From: JAUZOB01 sp963692465
Lineage (GTDB): Bacteria; Bacteroidota; Bacteroidia; Bacteroidales; Prolixibacteraceae
Assembly (NCBI GenBank): GCA_963692465.1
Contig: OY829943.1
Location: forward strand, 1,426,001-1,490,000
Direction of reading: 5' to 3'
Length of the DNA: 64,000 nt
In this document: piece by piece, positions 1-6,685 of the stretch
How the letters are laid out: the number at the start of each line of letters is the position of its first letter
How positions within the stretch are numbered: the first letter of the stretch is position 1
Made by a program: the position numbers and the translations under genes
Notes under the pieces: generated by a model
Databases searched by the model: none
Seen by the model: only the letters and a program-made list of their open reading frames with translations
What the model was told of the DNA's origin: nothing

Positions 1-646
1 ACCGGCCATCAACAATTGCCGAATCCAAAACAGCTCCCTGCCGAGACGAGATCTCCAGAAAATCAGCAATCAATGCAGTGGTTGAGGCTTGTGCTTCCAG
101 GCATCCTCTCACCCCACAGGTACACATACGCCCCTGTGGATCAAGCCGAATATGGCCAAATTCTCCGCCTCTATTTCTGAAACCTCCGTACATCTTACCG
201 TTTAGGAGCATTGCACCGCCAATCCCAGTCCCCACCGTAATAAAAATAGCATCGGTCAATCCTTTTGCAGCTCCGTAATAAACCTCCCCTAAAGCCATCA
301 GACTTGCATCGTTGCCGACAGAGATAGGCAATTGAGTATATGCGGACAACTCTTGGGCCAGATCAAAACTCTCCCAGTCCTTTAGATTATCAGCTCCTCC
401 AATAATGAAATTATGCTCGACGATTCCAGGAGTTCCAATTCCTACTCCCACAACTTGACCAGCCACCACGTCATCAACATCCAACTCTTTGATCGCAGCA
501 CCAATATTCTTGATCACGGCATTTCTTGATTTTGTAGCCTCCGAAGGCCGCCGGGCAGATCGGATAATCACTCCCTCTTGATTAACAAGAGCAGACTTCA
601 CCTCTGTCCCTCCCAAATCAATCCCAATTGCAAATTTCTGTTCCAC
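1..646 (-). CDS. ROK-family sugar kinase (glucokinase-like), 3' end cut by window edge
   Basis: Phosphorylates a hexose or amino-sugar in the cytoplasm; the substrate cannot be told from sequence. The 215 visible residues start with the ROK nucleotide-binding DLGGT (residues 10-14), have the catalytic Asp in GNDA (D113), and the ROK zinc site made of H165 in GEFGH with C175, C177 and C182 (CTCGVRGC). The start is GTG at 646; the reading frame has no nearby ATG and the GTG directly precedes the conserved KFAIGID stretch. The C-terminal third lies outside the window. Family assignment is firm; calling it glucokinase rather than another ROK kinase would be a guess. Confidence 0.9.
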   Translation of the reverse strand, partial: MEQKFAIGIDLGGTEVKSALVNQEGVIIRSARRPSEATKSRNAVIKNIGAAIKELDVDDVVAGQVVGVGIGTPGIVEHNFIIGGADNLKDWESFDLAQELSAYTQLPISVGNDASLMALGEVYYGAAKGLTDAIFITVGTGIGGAMLLNGKMYGGFRNRGGEFGHIRLDPQGRMCTCGVRGCLEAQASTTALIADFLEISSRQGAVLDSAIVDGR

Positions 647-740
647 TTATCTAACAAATTACTTTAATAAACCGGTGCAAAATACGAAAAAGGAAATAGG
701 CATTTTATTAAAAATTTAATTTCTATTGATCTATTCATGA

Positions 741-1457
741 TTAACCATGAATATTAAATTTTGTCATTATATCAGAATTACAACAATTCTTCCCAACATT
801 AAATGTTTGAACTAATGCTCTAATATTATCTTTTTGCCATGCAGGCATATTAGGATGAAAAATAATATCGAATTTCAATTCATCCCAAGAGTTAATTGAT
901 ATTTCTTTAAAATATTTTCGCGCATTCATAGAAAAGATAACCACCCTATATTCTTTTTCATAATCAAAACATTTGTCTTTAATGAATACATTGGGGGAAA
1001 GATCACCAGACGAAAAACCAAAAGACTTCATTCCTTCTTTAATTTCAAAGCCTTTATATTCAACTTGCTTTCCAAAAATCCGATATTTTTCCAATTTTTT
1101 ATCATGGTCACTCTTTTGTTTAAAAAAATTAATTAGCTCTTTCCCATTAAAACGGAGAGCAATACTTGAAGGATCTGAATACATTCTCCACATTGCTGCA
1201 GATTCATTTGAACAAGCATAAAAACACGACACAAAAGATCTTCTTTGCGCTTTCTTTATATCTTCAATATGAACCTCTGCTATTTTAGACTGTATAGCCA
1301 TCCTTTCAAAAAAAGAAGCACATTCCATGGGATCGTTAAATTTGTCAGAACGAGTAAATCTAAATTCCTTTTTCGAAAAAAAAGATATCGCCTTATCAAT
1401 CGTTAAATACCTCCAAAGACAGGTTTCTTTTGGAGCTTCAAATCTCAATCTTTCCAT
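741..1457 (-). CDS. DUF2971 domain protein
   Basis: A 238-residue soluble protein of unknown function. The N-terminus (LWRYLTIDKA, then RFTRSDKFNDPMEC near residues 34-47) and the central ACSNESAAMWRMYS stretch are the typical DUF2971 landmarks. DUF2971 genes are scattered accessory genes in many bacteria; no biochemical role is established. The gene is visibly more AT-rich than everything around it and sits alone between the ROK kinase and tRNA-Lys, which suggests horizontal acquisition, though no integrase or att duplication is present. A promoter element TAACTTTG lies 25 bases upstream of the ATG. Confidence 0.75.
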   Translation of the reverse strand: MERLRFEAPKETCLWRYLTIDKAISFFSKKEFRFTRSDKFNDPMECASFFERMAIQSKIAEVHIEDIKKAQRRSFVSCFYACSNESAAMWRMYSDPSSIALRFNGKELINFFKQKSDHDKKLEKYRIFGKQVEYKGFEIKEGMKSFGFSSGDLSPNVFIKDKCFDYEKEYRVVIFSMNARKYFKEISINSWDELKFDIIFHPNMPAWQKDNIRALVQTFNVGKNCCNSDIMTKFNIHG

Positions 1458-1482
1458 TTGAAGAAAATTATTAGTACAAATA

Positions 1483-1490
1483 CAAAGTTA
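1483..1490 (-). promoter_or_regulatory. -7 promoter element of DUF2971 gene
   Basis: TAACTTTG matches the Bacteroidota -7 consensus TAnnTTTG and ends 25 bases before the ATG at 1457. No good -33 TTTG at the right distance. Confidence 0.5.
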
Positions 1491-1594
1491 CAAACAATAA
1501 CAACTGAAATCAGTGCCGACATTTTCATACCAATAAGGAGTCCATTGATCCATTTAAACATTCCAAATTGTTTATTCAGAACCAGTCTAATATC

Positions 1595-1630
1595 AAAAAA
1601 GCCTCTTGAGAATATCTCAAGAGGCTTTTA
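1595..1630 (-). terminator. terminator of tRNA-Lys
   Basis: Stem GCCTCTTGAG/CTCAAGAGGC with a 5-base loop; read on the minus strand it is followed by six T. It lies just 3' of tRNA-Lys. Confidence 0.85.
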
Positions 1631-1643
1631 TTATTCGCTTTTG

Positions 1644-1716
1644 TCGGTTCGAAGGGGATCGAACCCTCGACCCCATGATTAAGAGTCACGTGCTCTACCA
1701 ACTGAGCTACGAACCG
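1644..1716 (-). tRNA. tRNA-Lys (anticodon CTT)
   Basis: Full cloverleaf on the minus strand: 7-bp acceptor CGGTTCG/CGAACCG, D arm AGCTCAGTTGGTAGAGC, anticodon stem CGTGA/TCATG with loop CTCTTAA (anticodon CTT), and T arm GAGGGTTCGATCCC. CCA is not encoded. It has its own promoter (TAAATTTG at 1732-1739) and terminator. Confidence 0.97.
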
Positions 1717-1731
1717 TACTTTTCGCGGGCA

Positions 1732-1739
1732 CAAATTTA
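1732..1739 (-). promoter_or_regulatory. -7 promoter element of tRNA-Lys
   Basis: TAAATTTG on the minus strand, 15 bases before the tRNA 5' end. Confidence 0.65.
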
Positions 1740-1932
1740 TATACTCTTTCTTTTTAATAAAAACTTTTCAGACTATTTTAACATTCCAAGATACAATTTT
1801 CATTTCCATTTTCATGCAATATTCTAAGGTTAAGGCCTATACCCAACAAATATTTTTTCTATTTTTCCCTCTTTTAGTCCCCCTACAATTGTTTTCTCCC
1901 GCCAATTTAAGCGTTTCTTTGTTTAAAACGTT

Positions 1933-2502
1933 CTAAAAAGGATATTCTTCAGCTGCTATTTCCAGCTGCTCATACCATGCTTCTCCGTATTTACGGATAA
2001 GAGGTTCCCGCAAAAAACGATAAAGAGGAAGCTGGTTCGCCGCCCCGCACTCTCGTCCTCCATGACAAATATCAATTCGTTCGTAATTCACAGCATCAAA
2101 TTTCGCATACGAAGTAATTCGAATTGGATAAAGATGACAGGATATCGGTTTCCGAAAACTCTGTTTCCCTTCCAGAAAGGTCTTTTCAATCGCACATTTG
2201 GTAACCCCATGCTCATCCTGATAGGCATAGACACACTCTTTCCCTTCGATGATAGGTGTTACCAGGTCACCATCACGATCAGTCACAGAATAGCCCTGTT
2301 TGGAAATCTCCGATTTGCTTTCCTCCGACAAATACGGTTCAATCTCCGGATATATTTCTTCAATAAGCGCTGCTTCATCCTTCAACAAAGGAGCTCCCGA
2401 CTCTCCTTCCACGCAACAGGCTCCTTTACATTTCGCCAGATCGCAAAGAAAATATCTCTCAAATACATCAAGACTAACAATAGCTTCCCCTATCTGAATC
2501 AT
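1933..2502 (-). CDS. DUF3109 family cysteine-rich protein
   Basis: A 189-residue cytoplasmic protein of the DUF3109 family, common in Bacteroidota and related to the YkgJ CxxC proteins, probably binding a metal. Conserved cysteines are visible at CDLAKCKGACC (near residues 20-30), GKECVYAYQ, KCAIEKTF, SCHLYPIRI and DICHGGRECG, the usual order for the family. There is no signal peptide. The function is not known. It follows gpmI on the same strand but a stem-loop terminator (2542-2583) separates them, so it is probably its own transcript. Confidence 0.85.
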   Translation of the reverse strand: MIQIGEAIVSLDVFERYFLCDLAKCKGACCVEGESGAPLLKDEAALIEEIYPEIEPYLSEESKSEISKQGYSVTDRDGDLVTPIIEGKECVYAYQDEHGVTKCAIEKTFLEGKQSFRKPISCHLYPIRITSYAKFDAVNYERIDICHGGRECGAANQLPLYRFLREPLIRKYGEAWYEQLEIAAEEYPF

Positions 2503-2541
2503 TTTTCTTTCCTATTCGTTGAACAATCATTCAATATATAC

Positions 2542-2583
2542 AAATAAACCAACTTTCACAAGTCATGAAAGCTGGTTTATTTA
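2542..2583 (-). terminator. terminator of gpmI
   Basis: A 17-bp stem (AAATAAACC... paired with ...GGTTTATTT). The one imperfect pair is a G-T wobble only when transcribed from the minus strand, which favours gpmI as the gene it serves. Confidence 0.75.
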
Positions 2584-2628
2584 ACTATCTTCTATTAAAA
2601 GAGTAACTTAAAAAGCTCAAACACTGAA

Positions 2629-4155
2629 CTAGATCAGAACTTTTCCAGTCATATCTGCCGGAATATCAATTCCCATGATCGTAAGAATGGTCGGAGCGAC
2701 ATCTGCTAACACTCCATTTCCAATTTTTGCATCCTTCTGATCAGTTACCCAGATACAAGGAACCGGATTTAATGAATGTGCCGTATTCTTTGTTCCGTCC
2801 GGATTAATTGCATTGTCTGCATTCCCATGATCGGCAATAATCAACACATCGTATCCGTTAGAACGAGCAGCTGTAACAACCTCTTTAACACACTGGTCAA
2901 CAGTTTCAACAGCTTTCTGGATTGCCTCATAAATTCCGGTATGACCAACCATGTCGCCATTAGCAAAATTAAGACAGACAAAATCGGCTGCCTGATCATT
3001 CAATGCAGCCACAATCTTATCTTTTACCTTGGGTGCTGACATTTCAGGTTGCAAATCGTAGGTAGCTACTTTAGGCGAAGCAACCAAAAGCCGACTTTCT
3101 CCGGGAAATTCAGCTTCCCGACCTCCCGAAAAGAAGAAGGTTACATGAGCATATTTTTCAGTTTCCGCAATACGAATCTGTTTTAGTCCGGCATTCGAGA
3201 CCACCTCACCCAGTGTATTCTTTACATTATCCTTATCGAAAATGACATTTACATTCTTAAAATCGGACTTGTAGTTGGTCATGGTATACCATTCGACCGG
3301 TATTGTTTTCATTCCCTGCTCCGGATGCTCTTCCTGTGTAAACACCTGAGTCATCTCACGCAAACGGTCTGTACGATAATTGAAACAAATAACCACATCG
3401 CCTTCCTGAACTGTTGCCAACGGTTTACCTGCTTCATCAACTACTGAAATCGGTTTAATAAATTCATCGGTTACTCCGGCATCATAAGATTCCTGAACAG
3501 ACTTCAACAAATCAGTTGTTGGAGTACCTTCCCCTTTAGTAAGAAGATCATAAGCCAGACGAATACGATCCCAGTTTTTATCCCGGTCCATCCCGTAATA
3601 GCGACCAACAACCGAAGCAAAACGAGCATTCGTTTTCTCAAGATATTCAACATCTTCTTTCAGGTACCCAAGTCCGGCATGAGGATCCGTATCCCGTCCA
3701 TCGGTCAGACCGTGGACAAAAACTTTATCCAACCCCATTCCGGTAGCCATATCACACAAAGCATGCATGTGAGCACTCAACGCATGAACCCCACCAGGGC
3801 CAATCAGTCCGATCAGATGAACTTGTTTGTTATTCTTTTTTGCATACTGATAAGCCTTCAAAAGCTGTGGATTCTGCCACAACGATTTATCACGAATCGC
3901 CCGATTAATTTTAACCAGATCCTGATACAAGACTCTTCCTGCTCCGATATTAAGGTGACCGACTTCGGAGTTTCCCATCTGTCCGTCAGGAAGTCCCACA
4001 TTCTCTCCTGAAGTTAAAAGCTGTGCATTCGGATATTTTGCTTTCAGCGAATCAATAAAAGGAGTTTTCGAACACGAAATAACATCTCCTTTTGATCCAT
4101 CACCAATTCCCCATCCATCAAGGATAATAAGAATTGCTTTTTTTGCTTTAGTCAT
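2629..4155 (-). CDS. gpmI: 2,3-bisphosphoglycerate-independent phosphoglycerate mutase
   Basis: Interconverts 3-phosphoglycerate and 2-phosphoglycerate in glycolysis using two Mn ions in the cytoplasm. The 508-residue length is normal for the family. The alkaline-phosphatase-like metal site starts at LDGWG (D13); the phosphoserine nucleophile is S63 in GQMGNSEVGHL; GPGGVHALSAHMHA and HGLTDGRDTDPHAG follow; the C-terminal metal ligands are in IIADHGNADNA and KNTAHSLNPVP. The ATG at 4155 is preceded by a TAATTTTG promoter at 4193-4200. Transcribed alone, with a terminator at 2542-2583. Confidence 0.98.
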   Translation of the reverse strand: MTKAKKAILIILDGWGIGDGSKGDVISCSKTPFIDSLKAKYPNAQLLTSGENVGLPDGQMGNSEVGHLNIGAGRVLYQDLVKINRAIRDKSLWQNPQLLKAYQYAKKNNKQVHLIGLIGPGGVHALSAHMHALCDMATGMGLDKVFVHGLTDGRDTDPHAGLGYLKEDVEYLEKTNARFASVVGRYYGMDRDKNWDRIRLAYDLLTKGEGTPTTDLLKSVQESYDAGVTDEFIKPISVVDEAGKPLATVQEGDVVICFNYRTDRLREMTQVFTQEEHPEQGMKTIPVEWYTMTNYKSDFKNVNVIFDKDNVKNTLGEVVSNAGLKQIRIAETEKYAHVTFFFSGGREAEFPGESRLLVASPKVATYDLQPEMSAPKVKDKIVAALNDQAADFVCLNFANGDMVGHTGIYEAIQKAVETVDQCVKEVVTAARSNGYDVLIIADHGNADNAINPDGTKNTAHSLNPVPCIWVTDQKDAKIGNGVLADVAPTILTIMGIDIPADMTGKVLI

Positions 4156-4192
4156 ATGTAATGATGTATTTATATCTCTATTTTTGACGGCA

Positions 4193-4200
4193 CAAAATTA
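4193..4200 (-). promoter_or_regulatory. -7 promoter element of gpmI
   Basis: TAATTTTG, 37 bases before the ATG; no clear -33 TTTG. Confidence 0.6.
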
Positions 4201-4524
4201 TCTTTTTTCCCCCAAGAAAAACAGGGGAGTCGGTTATAAAAAGAGACAAGCTTCTGTTTTCACAATTATTTAACAACCAATTAAAAATCAAGCTGTTTTT
4301 CTGAATCAGAAAACAGAAGCAAAAATTATTTATTCTTTTTCTTCATTTCATTCAAATTCATTATATAGCTTTGCAAGCTGATTTTTTTATGTAAGAAAAA
4401 TAAAATTGTTTCATTGACTTTATTCTATTGTTTAAAGTCAACTATTGTTTAACTCAGCAAATAACGCCCGGAGAAGATTTAAAGAACAAACTTCTAACAA
4501 CCAGGCACAGGGATTATAAAGTAT
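4201..4524. other. divergent intergenic region with nested inverted repeats
   Basis: Gene-free space between gpmI and the lipid kinase. It holds a 12-bp inverted repeat (GCTTCTGTTTTC at 4250-4261 and its complement at 4309-4320). The right arm can also pair with a closer left arm (CTGTTTTTCTG at 4293-4303), so two pairings exclude each other. A promoter candidate for the rightward gene is at 4366-4373. No open frame of interest. Confidence 0.5.
4366..4373 (+). promoter_or_regulatory. candidate -7 element of lipid kinase gene
   Basis: TAGCTTTG fits TAnnTTTG but lies about 150 bases before the ATG, giving a long leader; weaker than the other promoter calls. Confidence 0.35.
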
Positions 4525-5403
4525 ATGAGGAAACTTTTTTTTATCATTAACCCCATTTCTGGCAAAGGAAGGAACACTTCCCTTGAGAAGTTTATTTCCT
4601 CAAGATTATCTCCCCATTCCGAAATTCAATTTGAAATCAAGCACACACTATATGCCGGGCATGCTTGTGAACTTGCACAGGAAGCAGTAAAAGAAAAATA
4701 CGATGCGGTTATCATTGCCGGAGGTGATGGAACAATTAATGAAGTAGCCCTTCATCTCGTTAACACCCAAATCGCATTGGGAATTATTCCCATCGGATCA
4801 GGCAACGGTCTTGCAAGACATCTAAAAATCCCTTTCCGTTTAAAAAAGAACCTCGAAATGATCATTCAGGGAAAAACAACATCCCTTGATGTCGGACAGG
4901 CAAACAACAAGATATTTCTAAGCAATGCCGGATTGGGTTATGATGCCGCAGTGATCAAAGATTATAACAATCAGCAACATCACGGATTTTTCAGTTATTT
5001 CCTTTCTATTGTAAGAAGTTCTTTCTTATTCTCTGCCCCTAAAGTACAGTTATTGATCAATGGACGAACCTATAACGTCGATGCATTCTTCTTCTCTGCA
5101 CTGAACAGCAGTCAATTTGGATACAACATCAGCATTGACCCGAATGCCCGAACAGACGACGGAGTACTTGATTTTGTCATTTTGGATACTAAAAATCGCT
5201 TCAAGGCAACATTCGCCGCACTTTGTTTGCTTTTAAAAAACCGCCCTCCTTTAGACGAATTAAAAACCGTCCATTCCAAAAATGCAACCGTTCATTTTCC
5301 CGGACAGAGACTTGCTTTGCAAACCGATGGTGAATTCTCTGTTGTCGAAAATCAACTGGAATTCAAGATTATTCCCGGAGCCGTCAAAGTAATTACTCTC
5401 TGA
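4525..5403 (+). CDS. diacylglycerol/lipid kinase (DagK/YegS type)
   Basis: A 292-residue cytoplasmic kinase of the DAGK catalytic family that phosphorylates a lipid hydroxyl, perhaps diacylglycerol or a sphingolipid base as in other Bacteroidota; the substrate is inference. Seen: the N-terminal IINPISGKGRN, the nucleotide-binding GGDGTINE (residues 66-73), GSGNGLARHL (91-100), and the C-terminal RLALQTDGE motif. The length fits the family. It converges on mntH with the two stop codons inside one 18-bp palindrome. Confidence 0.93.
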   Translation: MRKLFFIINPISGKGRNTSLEKFISSRLSPHSEIQFEIKHTLYAGHACELAQEAVKEKYDAVIIAGGDGTINEVALHLVNTQIALGIIPIGSGNGLARHLKIPFRLKKNLEMIIQGKTTSLDVGQANNKIFLSNAGLGYDAAVIKDYNNQQHHGFFSYFLSIVRSSFLFSAPKVQLLINGRTYNVDAFFFSALNSSQFGYNISIDPNARTDDGVLDFVILDTKNRFKATFAALCLLLKNRPPLDELKTVHSKNATVHFPGQRLALQTDGEFSVVENQLEFKIIPGAVKVITL

Positions 5404-5418
5404 TCTTTTAAAAGATCA
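5401..5418. terminator. 18-bp palindrome between convergent genes
   Basis: Perfect palindrome TGATCTTTTAAAAGATCA containing the TGA of the lipid kinase and the TAA of mntH on opposite strands. Possible short bidirectional terminator; GC content of the stem is low, so its strength is uncertain. Confidence 0.4.
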
Positions 5419-6673
5419 TTTTAACAAAAAACAAGATATTTAAAACCGTTACAATCCCGGCAATAATATAAAGCACGATTGTCGTCCTTGTTTTATTGAC
5501 ATATTTGCCCATTACCTTTTGAGAGGAAGTAAGACGAATCTGTAAAAAGATCGTAATAGGAAGTTGAACTCCAAGAATCATCTGCGAAACGATCAGTCCG
5601 TTAAATGGATTCGTAATTAAGAAAATAATCAACAATGCCAGGACCAATGAAACAACAACTCCGGTTCGGGAATGATTATCTTTTATGTCAAAGGGTTCAC
5701 TAAACAATCCGGCAAAGATACTTCCTCCGGCAAATCCCGACGTAATGGTCGATGAGATTCCCGAAAACAAAAGAGCAGATGCAAAAATAACCGAAGCACT
5801 TTTCCCAAGTAAGGGCACGAGTAAGTCCCCCGCCTGCGGTAATTCCGTAACAGATTTCCCTGCCTCATAAAAAGTTGCTGCGGCCAAAAGAATCATTGCA
5901 CTATTTATAGCCCAACCAATCAACATCGAAAAGATCGTGTCAAAGAATTCATAATCCAACTGCTTCTTAATTACTTTATCATCCTTCAGGTTCCATTGCC
6001 GACTCTGGATAATCTCCGAATGGAGAAAGAGATTGTGAGGCATAACAACTGCCCCAAGAACGCTCATTATAATTAGCATTGAATGATCAGGAAAAGCAGG
6101 GATCACCCAAGCCCTCGCTGCTTCCCCCCAATGGATATTGACCAGCGTTAACTCATAAATAAATGACAATCCGATTATTGAAACGAACCCAATAATCCAT
6201 TTTTCAATCACCCGATAAGAATTACTAAAAAGCATAACCAGTACAAACAGAGTAACCAGAACTGCTGCCACTTTTAAGGGAATGGCAAAAAGCATATTCA
6301 GAGCAATCGCTCCCCCCAGAATCTCTGCAAGAGAGGTTGAAACGGAGGCCATCATCGCGGTAATCAATATCGTACGCGAAGTCCGCTTCTTTAGATAGAT
6401 AGTGGCCGCTTCTGCCAGACACAGCCCTGTTGCAATTCCCAGATGGGCCACATTATGCTGCAAAATGATCAGCATAATAGTAGACAGGGTCACCATCCAC
6501 AGTAAGGTATATCCAAAACTTGCTCCTGCTGCCAGATTGGACGCCCAATTTCCCGGATCAATAAAACCAACAGTCACTAACAATCCCGGTCCGATGTATT
6601 GCAAAATATCAAGAGCCCCAAAATGCGGAACATGCTTACTCTTCAAATCCTGAATAAAACGATCAAAAATCAT
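5408..6673 (-). CDS. mntH: Nramp family divalent metal transporter
   Basis: Proton-coupled importer of Mn2+ (and Fe2+) in the inner membrane. The 421 residues hold about eleven hydrophobic segments. The TM1 metal-binding DPGNW is at 39-43 and the TM6 metal-selective Met is M211 in GAVVMPHNLFLHSE, both diagnostic of Nramp proteins. It starts 12 bases after the stop of the mprF-like gene, so the two are probably one transcript; metal uptake and cationic lipid modification in one operon is unusual. No riboswitch or obvious Fur/MntR site was recognised. Confidence 0.95.
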   Translation of the reverse strand: MIFDRFIQDLKSKHVPHFGALDILQYIGPGLLVTVGFIDPGNWASNLAAGASFGYTLLWMVTLSTIMLIILQHNVAHLGIATGLCLAEAATIYLKKRTSRTILITAMMASVSTSLAEILGGAIALNMLFAIPLKVAAVLVTLFVLVMLFSNSYRVIEKWIIGFVSIIGLSFIYELTLVNIHWGEAARAWVIPAFPDHSMLIIMSVLGAVVMPHNLFLHSEIIQSRQWNLKDDKVIKKQLDYEFFDTIFSMLIGWAINSAMILLAAATFYEAGKSVTELPQAGDLLVPLLGKSASVIFASALLFSGISSTITSGFAGGSIFAGLFSEPFDIKDNHSRTGVVVSLVLALLIIFLITNPFNGLIVSQMILGVQLPITIFLQIRLTSSQKVMGKYVNKTRTTIVLYIIAGIVTVLNILFFVKMIF

Positions 6674-6685
6674 AGCTCAATACTT

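Noticed and set aside
78..278. Plus-strand open frame opposite the ROK kinase
   Set aside because: It is the complement of a conserved coding region with catalytic and zinc motifs on the minus strand.
646..1716. Integrative element at tRNA-Lys
   Set aside because: No integrase and no second copy of the tRNA 3' end in the interval; only an AT-rich single gene remains as a hint.
4201..4365. Riboswitch upstream of the lipid kinase
   Set aside because: The stems match no class I know and lie upstream of the likely promoter.
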